Below, one piece after another: positions 8,659 to 17,142 of a DNA stretch of 64,000 bases. Within the stretch, counting starts at the first letter, position 1. The number at the start of each line of letters is the position of its first letter. Under the pieces are notes generated by a model. It did not search any database. It was given only the letters and a program-made list of their open reading frames with translations, and was not told the origin of the DNA. This DNA comes from an uncultured Chloroflexota bacterium. Its GTDB lineage: Bacteria > Chloroflexota > Chloroflexia > Thermomicrobiales > UBA6265. The position numbers and the translations under genes are program-made. The stretch spans positions 93,500-157,499 of the forward strand of contig CALGSZ010000022.1 of the NCBI GenBank assembly GCA_937901745.1. Reading direction: 5' to 3'.

Positions 8659-9807
8659 GTGCGATCATCAGCGGAGGCGGTCATCATCGGCGCGGGGATC
8701 ATGGGCTGCTCGATCGCGCATGCGCTGGCCGAGCGGGGCCTGAGAGACATCGTCGTCCTCGAGAAGGACGCGATCGGCCGCGGGGCGACTGCCGACGCGG
8801 CGGGCGGCATCCGTCAGCAGTTCGCGACCGAGACCAACATCCGCCTCGCCACCTACAGCGTGCGCGTCTGGGAGAGTTTCCAGGAGCGATTCGGCCAGGA
8901 CATTAGCTTCCGGCAGCAGGGGTATCTCTTTCTCCTGACCAAGCCGGAGGAGGAGTCGAGCTTCCGGGCCAGCCTCGCGCTCCAGCAGCGGCTCGGCGTT
9001 CCGTCACGCTGGGTCGAGCCGGCAGAGATTCGCGTTCTGAATCCCCACGTGAAGCTCGACGATGTCTACGGCGGCACGTTCTGCCCGGAGGACGGCTGGG
9101 CCGACACCTACGCCGCGACGATGGGATTCGCCAACGCGGCGCGCCGGCTGGGCGTCGAGATCCTGGAAGAGACGCCAGCGACCGGCATCCGCGTCGAAGG
9201 CGGCCGCGTGACGGCCGTGGAGACGCCGGCCGGGACCATCGCCACCCCTCTCGTCATCATCTGCGCCGGCCCCTACACCCGGCTCGTTGGGCAACTCGCC
9301 GGAGTCGACATCCCGGTCGATCCATACAGGAGGATGAGCTTCATTACCGAGCCGTTCGATCAGCTGCCACCGACGCTGCCGATGACGATCGAGTTCGCGA
9401 CCGGCTTGTACTTCCACCCGGAGAGCGGTGGCTTTCTCTTCGGCATGGCGAACCGCGAGGAGCCAAGCTCGTTCAACAAGACCGTCGACGAGGACTGGAT
9501 GGTGACCACGGTCGAGGCATTGGTGCGGCGCTGTCCCGCCTTCGCCGAGGCGAACGTGATGCGCGGCTGGGCCGGGTTCTACGAGGTCACCCCGGATGAC
9601 AACCCGGTCCTCGGGTTCCTCGGCGAGCCGGAAGGGTTGGCGGTCGCCGCCGGCTTCAGCGGCCACGGGTTCATGCAAGGGCCAGCGATCGGCGTTTGCA
9701 TGGCCGAGCTGATCCTCGAGGGCGCGGCCAAGACCGTCGACATCACCCCCTTCCGCCCGTCACGCTTCCGCGAAGGCGCTTTGGCTCCCGAGCACAACGT
9801 CATCTAG
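8659..9807 (+). CDS. FAD-dependent amine/amino-acid oxidoreductase (DadA/sarcosine oxidase beta-like)
   Basis: A 382-residue flavoprotein with the N-terminal dinucleotide motif VIIGAGIMGCSIAHALAERG, a conserved Ala/Gly-rich segment (ADAAGGIRQQF) and the C-terminal flavin-binding stretch VAAGFSGHGFMQGPAIG. Proteins of this family oxidise sarcosine, glycine, D-amino acids or related secondary amines, passing electrons to oxygen or a carrier. I cannot choose the substrate. The GTG at 8659 was taken because a strong GGGGAG lies 6 nt upstream and the FAD motif begins eight residues later; the upstream ATG at 8602 has no good context. The next gene is 260 bp away, so it is probably monocistronic. 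Confidence 0.8.
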   Translation: MRSSAEAVIIGAGIMGCSIAHALAERGLRDIVVLEKDAIGRGATADAAGGIRQQFATETNIRLATYSVRVWESFQERFGQDISFRQQGYLFLLTKPEEESSFRASLALQQRLGVPSRWVEPAEIRVLNPHVKLDDVYGGTFCPEDGWADTYAATMGFANAARRLGVEILEETPATGIRVEGGRVTAVETPAGTIATPLVIICAGPYTRLVGQLAGVDIPVDPYRRMSFITEPFDQLPPTLPMTIEFATGLYFHPESGGFLFGMANREEPSSFNKTVDEDWMVTTVEALVRRCPAFAEANVMRGWAGFYEVTPDDNPVLGFLGEPEGLAVAAGFSGHGFMQGPAIGVCMAELILEGAAKTVDITPFRPSRFREGALAPEHNVI

Positions 9808-9915
9808 ACAATCCAACGTCGCGCGCCGCTCACGGCCGCCCCACTGCCGCCCTGCCCCTCGAACGAGCGCTCGCAGCGCGGCCCGCGGCCACCCCACCTC
9901 GCTCGCAACGCGCCT

Positions 9916-9944
9916 CTCAGCACTCAGCACCCAGCACTCAGAAC
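9916..9944. repeat. copy 1 of a dispersed CTCAGCAC-type 22-bp repeat
   Basis: Positions 9923-9944 match the element at 50609-50630 in 21 of 22 bases. An extra CTCAGCA unit precedes it at 9916, giving a short tandem array of CTCAGCAC/CCAGCACT units. It lies in the non-coding gap between two rightward genes. No inverted partner is visible here, unlike the second locus. Confidence 0.7.
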
Positions 9945-9999
9945 TCTCCACTTTGTACCTCGGTACCAACGTCTGACACGAAAGCAGGAGCAAAGGGGG

Positions 10000-10028
10000 T
10001 TATCAATTTCATGAAATGCTAGTACTAT
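10000..10028 (+). promoter_or_regulatory. candidate promoter with ATTTCATGAAAT palindrome in the spacer
   Basis: TTATCA (10000-10005) and TACTAT (10023-10028) are spaced 17 bp, each 4/6 or better against consensus. A perfect 12-bp palindrome, ATTTCATGAAAT, fills most of the spacer and could be an operator. It lies 40 bp upstream of the small gene at 10068. Confidence 0.35.
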
Positions 10029-10067
10029 TGGACTAGCCCAAACGGCATAGCCAACGGAGGAACAGCG

Positions 10068-10352
10068 ATGCGGACCTTTGGACGGACCTCCGAGCAGCGT
10101 TGGTATCGAGTCGAGCACCGCTCGGGAACGATCGTGCGGGTGCTCGGGCAGGTTGCCGACGTACCGCGTCACAGCGCGACGCTGGATCCCTGGCTCAGCC
10201 ACCTCCTGCGCGAGGGCGCACAGGGCGAGCTTTACCTTGTCGATGAAGAAACGGGGGAGGTCGTCGCGCGCCGGACGGTTAGCCATTCGCGCCGGATGAC
10301 CGAGCGGCTACGCACGCCGCCAACTCCGATTCGGCGCCTGCCGATCATGTAG
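10068..10352 (+). CDS. small conserved-looking hypothetical protein (94 aa)
   Basis: A short soluble protein preceded by a strong GGAGGAACAGCG ribosome site and a candidate promoter, so it is probably real. The middle (RVEHRSGTIVRVLGQVADVPRH, GELYLVDEETGEVVARRTV) reads as beta-strand-rich; the C-terminus is basic and Pro/Arg-rich (RLRTPPTPIRRLP). No signal peptide, membrane segment or catalytic motif is visible. I do not recognise the family. Confidence 0.6.
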   Translation: MRTFGRTSEQRWYRVEHRSGTIVRVLGQVADVPRHSATLDPWLSHLLREGAQGELYLVDEETGEVVARRTVSHSRRMTERLRTPPTPIRRLPIM

Positions 10353-10755
10353 GAGGCGGGGACGCTCACCCTCCAGTGTGACAGGTCGCGGCCGACGTGA
10401 TCTCACTACCAGGGTTCTAGCCATCCCTCAAGGGCAATCCGGCAAGACTCTCCTGCCCCGAACGCCGATCCCCAGTCCGTCAACAAGCATTTGGGCGAGT
10501 TCGCGCCCAATCTTCCGCGGTGATCCGTCCGGGTCTGCATCGCGGTAAGTGACAACGACGCTTGTCCAAACGGGCTCGCTGGCGTGGGTTGAGATCGGCG
10601 CGATCGCGGCCCGGGAGTGATCCCGGTTACCTCGCCAATCTGCGGCATCCGTGCACGATCCTAGCATTGCCAATTAGGATGAGGTCGACGAACGGCGGCT
10701 CATCGGGAGACGCCACCATCACCGCTCGCTTGGTATCGGGCGGAAGGAGGGTGAG
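10353..10755. other. intergenic region with one doubtful leftward ORF
   Basis: About 400 bp separate the small gene from the hydrolase. A leftward frame (10428-10673, 81 codons) includes a protein-like stretch (TSVVVTYRDADPDGSP, then IGRELAQMLVDGLGIG), but it has no ribosome site and only modest third-position GC bias. It could be a small gene or a decayed remnant. I see no RNA gene. Confidence 0.3.
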
Positions 10756-11742
10756 ATGAGGCCCCTTGGACCGTACGAGCAGTACCTCATCCATGAGTTC
10801 GTCGAGGATTACCAGGATGGGCTCATGTCGCGGCGCGACATGATGCGGCGGGTGCTCCATATTACCGGTGGAGTAGCCACGGCGGCGACAGTACTGACCA
10901 AGCTTGGCGTCAAGCCGGTCAGCCGGTCCGCCGCGGCGCAGGAAGCGACCCCCTCTCCGGTGGCCGGTCCGCGAAGTCCTCTCTCAGTTCCCGCTGACGA
11001 TCCGCGAGTGATCGGCGAGGACATCACGTTTCCCGGTGACGGCGCGACGATCATGGCATACCAGGCGCGGCCGTCTGGTCAGGCCGGAGCCACTCCCGCG
11101 GCGATGATGGAGGGGACGCCCGCTGCTGGCGGACTCCCGGTCGTGCTGATCTGCCACGAGAACCGCGGGCTGACGGAACACATTCGAGATGTGGCGCGCC
11201 GGTACGCGGTCGAGGGGTACCTGGCCTGCGCAGTTGATCTGCTGAGCCGCGAGGGAGGCACGGGGGCGATCGCCGACCAATCGCAGATTCCATCGCTCCT
11301 GACCGGAGACGTCGACCCAATGCGGCACGTCAGCGACTTCCAAGCCGCCATCGAGTACTACCGCGGACAGGAGATCGCGAACATCGACCGCCTGGCGATG
11401 ACCGGCTTCTGCTTCGGTGGTGGGATCACCTGGCTGGCAGCGACGGCCATTCCCGAGCTGAAAGCCGCCGCCCCGTATTACGGTCCGCCGCCCCCGCTCG
11501 ATCGCGTCCCGATGATCCGAGCGGCGGTCATCGGCATCTATTCCGATGATCCTGACGACTTCGCGAACAACGGCCGGGATGAGCTGCAAGCGGCGCTGGA
11601 GGCGGCTGGCGTCACCTTCGAGATCAAGGTCTATCCGAACACGCAGCACGCCTTCAATAACGACACCGGCCCTCGCTACAACGAGGAGGCGTCGCTTGCT
11701 GCCTGGCGCGACGTCCAAGCCTGGTTCCGGCAGTACGTCTGA
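10756..11742 (+). CDS. Tat-exported dienelactone hydrolase family protein
   Basis: 328 residues. An N-terminal Tat-like signal (SRRDMMRRVLHITGGVATAATVLTKLG, about 25-51) and a Pro/Ser/Ala linker are followed by an alpha/beta hydrolase of the dienelactone hydrolase family. The nucleophile is C219 in GFCFGGG, with E135 in CHENRG (the family Glu that interacts with Cys) and H298 in TQHAF; an aspartate of the YSDDPDD segment completes the triad. Family members hydrolyse dienelactones and other esters. Export suggests an extracytoplasmic ester substrate. The ATG at 10756 follows GGAAGGAGGGTGAG. A tRNA gene follows 83 bp downstream. Confidence 0.8.
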   Translation: MRPLGPYEQYLIHEFVEDYQDGLMSRRDMMRRVLHITGGVATAATVLTKLGVKPVSRSAAAQEATPSPVAGPRSPLSVPADDPRVIGEDITFPGDGATIMAYQARPSGQAGATPAAMMEGTPAAGGLPVVLICHENRGLTEHIRDVARRYAVEGYLACAVDLLSREGGTGAIADQSQIPSLLTGDVDPMRHVSDFQAAIEYYRGQEIANIDRLAMTGFCFGGGITWLAATAIPELKAAAPYYGPPPPLDRVPMIRAAVIGIYSDDPDDFANNGRDELQAALEAAGVTFEIKVYPNTQHAFNNDTGPRYNEEASLAAWRDVQAWFRQYV

Positions 11743-11825
11743 GCGAAACGCCAACCTGAGAGCTGCTCGAGAGGTAGCCGGCGGCGAGGCGGTAACGTAA
11801 ACTTAGATATGGCACACGCCTCGTC

Positions 11826-11909
11826 GCCGGGTTGGCGAAACTGGCAGACGCGCCAGCCTTAGGAGCTGGTGGCCGCAAGGCCGTGGGGGTTCGAATCCCT
11901 TACCCGGCA
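11826..11909 (+). tRNA. tRNA-Leu (anticodon TAG)
   Basis: An 84-nt class II tRNA. The acceptor stem GCCGGGT pairs with ACCCGGC (11902-11908), discriminator A at 11909. The anticodon stem is CCAGC/GCTGG with loop CTTAGGA and anticodon TAG at 11860-11862. The long variable arm (GGCC-gcaa-GGCC) is typical of leucine tRNA, and the T-arm GGGGGTTCGAATCCC is intact. CCA is not encoded. Confidence 0.95.
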
Positions 11910-11943
11910 CCCTGTTCCTGCCACTTTGAGATCCATACAAGAC

Positions 11944-11971
11944 GGAACCCCGCATCGAGGTGCGGGGTTCC
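11944..11971 (+). terminator. terminator downstream of tRNA-Leu
   Basis: GGAACCCCGCA (11944-11954) and TGCGGGGTTCC (11961-11971) form a perfect 11-bp stem with a 6-nt loop, 35 bp after the tRNA. The flanking GAC/GTC extends it with a bulge. The following tract (CGCGTCTATTGTG) is weakly T-rich. Confidence 0.7.
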
Positions 11972-12035
11972 GCGTCTATTGTGCGCCTGCGTCGGCCGCT
12001 CCTTACGGAAGACGGGTTTCAGCGAGGCAGCGCTG

Positions 12036-12085
12036 CCCTCACCCCTGCCGCACCCAACTTGTGGGGACCGCACCAAGGGTGAGGG
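12036..12085 (-). terminator. inverted repeat at the 3' end of the Tat-SH3b gene
   Basis: CCCTCACCC (12036-12044) pairs perfectly with GGGTGAGGG (12077-12085) around a 32-nt loop, 26 bp beyond the stop of the leftward gene. It may be a terminator or a member of the CCCTCACCC-type intergenic repeats common in GC-rich genomes. Confidence 0.4.
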
Positions 12086-12110
12086 AAATCCCCGGCCGTC
12101 CGCGAGGCTT

Positions 12111-12860
12111 CTACCTCAGATAGGCGTTGGCCACCCAGCCAACCGCCCCGTTGTAATCGACGCTTCGGTAGCCGTTGACGATCTCTAGGTCATAGTCCTT
12201 GACGATCGCGCCAGCCGGCACGACGAGCAGGATCTGGGCGCTGATGTTTGGCCTGGCCCGCAGATTGAGCGCCGCCGTGGTCGTGAAGACCGCTGGCCCC
12301 TCCCCGCCGTGCGGCGCGAGGTACTGGTCATAGATCCAGCCGCCCTGCCCGTTGTGGATGGCGTAGCGGTAACCGTCCTGCCTCCGGTCGCTGATCTGGA
12401 TCACGGTTCCCTTGGTCAGCACGCGTATGACGCTGTTGCTCATCGAGGGGCCGGTCCGGAAGTTGACGTCGGTCGTCGTCACCGCCTCACCGATGATCGG
12501 CGGAGCGGCGGCCGCCGCTTCGAGATACGCGCCGTACGCCCAACCGATCAGTCCCTGATACTCGACCTTCATAAAGCCGTTCTTTTCGGCGTAGCGATTG
12601 TTGACGATCGCTCCTTGCGGCATGACGAGGCGTACCTTCGCGTTCAGACTCGGTTTGGCTCGTAGGTTGAGAGCGGTCGTCGTCCGCAATGGTCCGTCGC
12701 CACTGCGCGCCGCAACGCCCCCGCCACGGACGAGAGACGCGCCACCGGCGACCGCCACCGCTCCCGCCCCGAGCATGAGGCGGAGCGTCTCCCGCCGATC
12801 CAGCGTCCGTCCCAAGCTCGACGCTACTGCACCACCGTCCTCTAGTTGCTCACGCGGCAT
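12111..12860 (-). CDS. Tat-exported protein with three SH3b repeats
   Basis: About 249 residues. A twin-arginine signal (DRRETLRLMLGAGAVAVAGG) is followed by three bacterial SH3 repeats, each starting TTTALNLRA / TTTDVNFRT / TTAALNLRA and ending with a GW.Y..YL block. No catalytic domain is attached. SH3b repeats usually bind cell-wall peptides or other surface ligands, so a wall-binding role is inferred. The ATG at 12860 has AAAGGA 7 nt upstream; an in-frame ATG at 12884 is less well placed. It is next to another three-repeat SH3b gene on the same strand, with an inverted repeat between them. Confidence 0.75.
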   Translation of the reverse strand: MPREQLEDGGAVASSLGRTLDRRETLRLMLGAGAVAVAGGASLVRGGGVAARSGDGPLRTTTALNLRAKPSLNAKVRLVMPQGAIVNNRYAEKNGFMKVEYQGLIGWAYGAYLEAAAAAPPIIGEAVTTTDVNFRTGPSMSNSVIRVLTKGTVIQISDRRQDGYRYAIHNGQGGWIYDQYLAPHGGEGPAVFTTTAALNLRARPNISAQILLVVPAGAIVKDYDLEIVNGYRSVDYNGAVGWVANAYLR

Positions 12861-13101
12861 TTCGACGTCCTTTCTTATGGTCATGCCATCCCATTACGAC
12901 CGATTTCCAAGTGGCCGACCTCTTGAACCATTCGCTCGACCACGATTGCATCCTACGGAACGAAGTGACGGCTTCGCGTCTGGTGAACAACGTAATTCGG
13001 CGGTAGGTAGCGGATTGGGGCGACCTACGTAGGCCTCCGTATTCCGCCGGCCCGGCCCACGCAATCCGTAGAACGTGGAAGACGCGGATGCGGACAATGA
13101 C

Positions 13102-13143
13102 GGAGTGCGCCGTCCGACTCGAAGGTCAGGCGGCGCACACTCC
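13102..13143 (-). terminator. imperfect stem-loop after the 13878 SH3b gene
   Basis: GGAGTGCGCCG (13102-13112) pairs with CGGCGCACACTCC (13131-13143) with a two-base bulge, 25 bp beyond the stop of the leftward gene. It lacks a clear T-tract. Confidence 0.45.
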
Positions 13144-13167
13144 GCTTGAGTTTCAGGTTGGCTGGAA

Positions 13168-13878
13168 TCAGGCCGCGGAGAGGTAGTCGCCAGCCACCCA
13201 GCCCTCGTCACCTTCCGAATCGAAGGTCACCTTGTACCAGGAGTAGTTGTCAGCCACGACAGGACCTTCTTGGACGACCAGGTAGTCCCCTTGATAGACA
13301 AGGGAAATGACGTGATGCGAAAGGCTTGGCCCCGTGCGCACGTTCAGCGCGTCGGTCACGACGATCACCTCATCACCGGGCATGAAGGACTGCCGACGTG
13401 CGAAATCCAGGTAGTCCCCATGTGCGTAACCCGAGAGGCCATTCCGCATTCCGACATCGTAGAAGCCGTTGGTCGGACCGCCGAGTAACTGCACAGTCTC
13501 CCCTGGTGGTATCACCGTGATTACGGCGTAAGACAAACCCGGGCCTTCTCGCAGGTTGAGCCAGTCAGTCGTCGTCGCCGCGGCCGGGTACAGGATGAGG
13601 TAGTCGGTAAACGCCCACCCCTCCGTGGCACCATAGGTGACGTAGGTGAAGCCGTTCTGTGGAGCTACGGTCGGATCCCACTCGATTTCCGCGCCCGGCG
13701 GCATCACGTCGAGGATCGCGGCGGACAGGCTTGGCTCCGCGCGGAGATTGAGCCAGTCGGTCGTCGTAGCGGGGCATGGGAAACAGGAGACAGCCGCGCT
13801 CGGCCGCGCCGGCACAGCTACCGCGGAGGCGAGCGCAGCAAAGAGAAGGGTGACAATTAGGACTGCTCGGTGACGCAT
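13168..13878 (-). CDS. secreted protein with three SH3b repeats
   Basis: About 236 residues with a Sec-type signal (MRHRAVLIVTLLFAALASAV) and three SH3b repeats: TTTDWLNLRAEPS, TTTDWLNLREGPG and VTDALNVRTGPS, each closing with GW/GY...YL. The second and third are spaced like those in the neighbouring gene, but sequence identity is modest, so this is an older duplication or a shared architecture. The first repeat follows a short CFPCP motif that could form a disulfide. The ATG at 13878 has GAGGAG 9 nt upstream. It probably binds the cell surface; no enzyme domain is visible. Confidence 0.75.
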   Translation of the reverse strand: MRHRAVLIVTLLFAALASAVAVPARPSAAVSCFPCPATTTDWLNLRAEPSLSAAILDVMPPGAEIEWDPTVAPQNGFTYVTYGATEGWAFTDYLILYPAAATTTDWLNLREGPGLSYAVITVIPPGETVQLLGGPTNGFYDVGMRNGLSGYAHGDYLDFARRQSFMPGDEVIVVTDALNVRTGPSLSHHVISLVYQGDYLVVQEGPVVADNYSWYKVTFDSEGDEGWVAGDYLSAA

Positions 13879-14186
13879 CGTAAGATTCTCCTCGGCCAAA
13901 ACGGATCGCAGGCTATCCGCGCCGGCTCCTAGAAGCTTTGGTCCCTCTCGAACCTGCGCACCTACTCACGTAAATCCGTCCGTGCGGGCGAATCCGCGAT
14001 TCCTGGCCAGGGCTGCGCGTTCGCTCATCTCCCGGCACGCATGTTGTCCCAGCTACGTTTCGCTCCCGCTGAGAAGGTCCGGAGTGCCGTCGGCAAATGG
14101 CTGGAGCCCCCGCGCGCTGATCGGCTTGCTCCTAGCTACAATGCGCGCCACGGCAACTCAGGGCGAGTCGGGAAGGAAGGGCAAAC
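13879..14186. other. divergent intergenic region, about 310 bp
   Basis: This lies between the leftward SH3b gene and the rightward CocE-like gene. It holds only the two ribosome sites (GAGGAG on the left, GGAAGGAAGGGC on the right). I could not identify a convincing promoter, RNA gene or extra ORF. Confidence 0.3.
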
Positions 14187-15890
14187 ATGAGCGTTCTTCG
14201 GCCGTTCGGCGTCCGGTGTGAGCACAACGTGCGCGTTCCGATGCGAGACGGGGTGGAGCTTTCGGCGGACATCTACTTTCCGGATCAGGGTGATGGTCCC
14301 TGGCCCGTCATCCTCGTCCGCACGCCCTACGACAACAACGTCCTCCTCGAGCACGCCGTCTTCTGGGCGCAGAACGGCTATGCCTACGTCGCGCAGGACG
14401 TGCGCGGGCGCTACGACTCCGACGGCGAGTTCGTCCCCTGGGTCCACGAGACAGACGACGCCTTCGACACCCTCGAATGGCTCGGCAAGCAGCCTTGGTG
14501 CGACGGTAACGTCGGAATGTCCGGAAGCTCGTACCTGGGTCAGGTCCAGTGGCAGGCGGCGTTCACCGGCCACCCGCTTCTCAAGGCGATCGCTCCGCGC
14601 GTGATGGGCTCCAATCTCCACGAGAGCCCGCACTACCAAGGCGGCGCCTTCGGTCTCGGCGTCAACGCGACGTGGGGCTGGCGGACGATGGCGCGAACGA
14701 TGCAGCGCATTGATCACTTCGATTGGCCGCGCGTCCTGCGCACCCTCCCGCTCAAGGACATGGACGCGGTTTCCGGACGGCGCCACCCGGCGTGGTCGGA
14801 TTGGATCGCGCATCCCGATTACGACGACTACTGGAAGCCCTACGCGGTGACGGAGAACGCCGAGAAGATCCGCGTTCCCGTGCTCCAGATCTGCGGCTGG
14901 TACGACCTCTACGCGGGCGGGATGATGGAGAACTTCGTCATCCTGCGAGAGCGCGCCGGCACGCAGATCGCCCGCGAGAATCAGCACATGATCATGGGAC
15001 CGTGGACGCACAATCAGGCCGGCATCGCTCCGCCGGGCACGACCCACGCCGGCGAGCGAGATTTCGGAACCGGCTCACTCCTCGACACCCGCTCGATCGA
15101 GCTTGCTTGGTTCGACCGCTGGCTGAAGGGCAAGGAGCCGGACTTCACCGAGCCGCCGGTCAAGATCTTTGTGATGGGCGAGAATGTCTGGCGCGACGAG
15201 TGGGAGTGGCCGCTCGCCCGGACGGTCTGGACGCCGTTCTACCTCCATTCCGGCGGGCACGCGAATTCCCTGCGCGGCGACGGCGTCCTCAGCACCGACC
15301 CGCCAGGCGACGAGCCGCCCGACACCTACATCTACGACCCGGACAACCCGGTGCCAACGCTTGGCGGATGCAACTGCTGCAACCCGGAGATCATCCCCTG
15401 GGGCGCCTACGATCAGCGCCCGGTCGAGGCTCGTGACGATGTCCTCGTCTACACCACCGCCCCGCTGACCGAAGATGTGGAAGTCACCGGTCCGATCGTC
15501 TGCCACCTCTACGCGGCGACCGACGGGCCCGACACCGACTTCACGGCCAAGCTCGTCGACGTCTTCCCCGACGGCACCGCCTACAACCTCTGCGACGGCA
15601 TCGTGCGCGGCCGCTATCACGCCGACCGCACCAAAGCGCAGCTCCTCGAGCCAGGCCGCATCTACGAGTTCACGATTGACCTCTGGGTGACGTCGAATGT
15701 GTTCCGCAAGGGGCACCGCATCCGGGTCGAGATTTCCAGCAGCAACTTCCCGCGCTTCGACCGGAATCCGAACACCGGGCACCCGTTCGGGCAGGACGCC
15801 GAGCTACGCGTCGCCCGGCAACACGTCTATCACAACGCGGCGCATCGCTCGCACATCCTGCTGCCGATCGTCCCGCGAAATGGGGGTTAG
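14187..15890 (+). CDS. CocE/NonD family alpha/beta hydrolase (S15-like)
   Basis: A 567-residue serine hydrolase. The nucleophile is S115 in the GSSYLG motif, with acid D240 (CGWYDLYAGG) and base H275 (GPWTHNQAG). The C-terminal third (from about 330) is the jelly-roll X-Pro dipeptidyl-peptidase C domain of this family (TAPLTEDVEVTGPIVCHLY). Relatives include cocaine esterase, alpha-amino-acid ester hydrolases and glutaryl-7-ACA acylases, so esters or amides of acyl groups are likely substrates. No signal peptide is visible. The ATG at 14187 follows GGAAGGAAGGGCAAAC. The stop codon sits inside a GGGGG-ttag-CCCCC hairpin that may help termination. Confidence 0.85.
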   Translation: MSVLRPFGVRCEHNVRVPMRDGVELSADIYFPDQGDGPWPVILVRTPYDNNVLLEHAVFWAQNGYAYVAQDVRGRYDSDGEFVPWVHETDDAFDTLEWLGKQPWCDGNVGMSGSSYLGQVQWQAAFTGHPLLKAIAPRVMGSNLHESPHYQGGAFGLGVNATWGWRTMARTMQRIDHFDWPRVLRTLPLKDMDAVSGRRHPAWSDWIAHPDYDDYWKPYAVTENAEKIRVPVLQICGWYDLYAGGMMENFVILRERAGTQIARENQHMIMGPWTHNQAGIAPPGTTHAGERDFGTGSLLDTRSIELAWFDRWLKGKEPDFTEPPVKIFVMGENVWRDEWEWPLARTVWTPFYLHSGGHANSLRGDGVLSTDPPGDEPPDTYIYDPDNPVPTLGGCNCCNPEIIPWGAYDQRPVEARDDVLVYTTAPLTEDVEVTGPIVCHLYAATDGPDTDFTAKLVDVFPDGTAYNLCDGIVRGRYHADRTKAQLLEPGRIYEFTIDLWVTSNVFRKGHRIRVEISSSNFPRFDRNPNTGHPFGQDAELRVARQHVYHNAAHRSHILLPIVPRNGG

Positions 15891-16082
15891 CCCCCCGCCG
15901 CTCCAGACCGGCTCAACCGATACGACGCGCCGGCCTCGAGCCGCTTCGGCACCTGGACGCGAGTGCTGGCGGGACCAGCGACATGCCGAGCGCGGGCGAT
16001 GCCAACGGCCGCGGAATCGGAGAGAATGATCGGCGCTGCGAAAGACGATGCGACTCGGTGGCGACCAGAGAGGAGACGGTCG

Positions 16083-17078
16083 ATGGGTCAGCTCGGAGTT
16101 GGAGTCGTCGGAGTCGGGATGATCGGGCGGCGGCATGCCGAAAACCTCGCCTGGCGCATTCCGCGCGCGAGGCTCGTCGCCGTCGCGGACGCTCGGTCAG
16201 AGGTGGCGAAGGCCGTTGCCGAGGAGCTCGGCGCGCCGCATTGGTTCACGACGGCGGACGAGCTGGCCGCGCACCCGGATGTCGAGGCGATCGTCGTCGC
16301 GTCGAGTCATCACGCGCATCTCGAGGGCATCCTCGCTGCCGCCCGGCACATGAAGGATGTCCTCTGCGAGAAGCCGATCACGCCGACACTCGCCGAAGCC
16401 GACCAGGCGATCGCCGCGGTCGAATCGTCCGGAATCCGGCTGGACATCGGATTCATGCGACGGTACGACCCGGCCTACGTCGCGGCGAAGCAACGGATCG
16501 ACGCCGGCGAGATCGGCGACCCAATCGGCATCAAGGCGACCCATCGCAATGCAACCCTCCCGCCCTCCTTTGCCGGCAGCGATGTCGGCGCATTCGTCGA
16601 CGCGGCCGTCCACGATTACGACAACGCGCGCTGGCTGCTTGGGGACGAAGTCGTCGAGGTGCAGGCAATGACCGCGCCGGTCCTGGAGCCGCGCCGCGGA
16701 GACGACCTAGCCCTCTCGTCGCTGCGTTTCGCTCGCGGCGGGCTCGGGAACGTCGAGGTCTACCTTACGTGCCAGTATGCCTACGACGTGAGGACAGAGG
16801 TCATCGGCACGAAGGGCACGATCTTCATCGGCTCGCTGCCGGATTCGGCGTGCTTCGTGGCGACCGCCAACGGGGTCAGCTACCGCGCGGTCGATCACTG
16901 GCTGCGCCGCTTCGGCGAGGCGTACCTGCGGGAGCTGGAGGATTGGGTAGAGCGCACGCTGAGCGGCGCCCCGCCCGCCGTCACCGGCCACGACGGCCGC
17001 GCCGCGCTGGAGATCGCGCTGGCAGCGACGCGCTCGGCCCGGATCGGCGCCCCAGTTGCGCTACCCTTCACGCCGTGA
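16083..17078 (+). CDS. Gfo/Idh/MocA family NAD(P)-dependent oxidoreductase
   Basis: 331 residues. An N-terminal Rossmann fold begins GVGVVGVGMIGRRHAEN (5-21), with ADAR at the end of strand 2. The conserved catalytic-site lysine is K97 in CEKPIT, followed by the C-terminal alpha/beta substrate domain with D and H in AAVHDYDNARWL. The sequence is closest in style to inositol 2-dehydrogenase-like members, which oxidise a hydroxyl of inositol or sugars; the substrate is not fixed by motif. The ATG at 16083 follows GAGGAGACGGTCG. The upstream open frame is not family-like. The Ldh2-type gene follows 64 bp downstream, so the two may be co-transcribed. Confidence 0.85.
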   Translation: MGQLGVGVVGVGMIGRRHAENLAWRIPRARLVAVADARSEVAKAVAEELGAPHWFTTADELAAHPDVEAIVVASSHHAHLEGILAAARHMKDVLCEKPITPTLAEADQAIAAVESSGIRLDIGFMRRYDPAYVAAKQRIDAGEIGDPIGIKATHRNATLPPSFAGSDVGAFVDAAVHDYDNARWLLGDEVVEVQAMTAPVLEPRRGDDLALSSLRFARGGLGNVEVYLTCQYAYDVRTEVIGTKGTIFIGSLPDSACFVATANGVSYRAVDHWLRRFGEAYLRELEDWVERTLSGAPPAVTGHDGRAALEIALAATRSARIGAPVALPFTP

Positions 17079-17142
17079 GACAGCAGAGGAGGATCCGCGC
17101 CACGATGTCCGCGCTAAACACGCCATCTCGGGAGTGACGCCC

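Noticed and set aside
12036..12085. CRISPR-like or IS-end repeat
   Set aside because: A single inverted repeat with no unit periodicity, spacer or transposase; kept only as a possible terminator.
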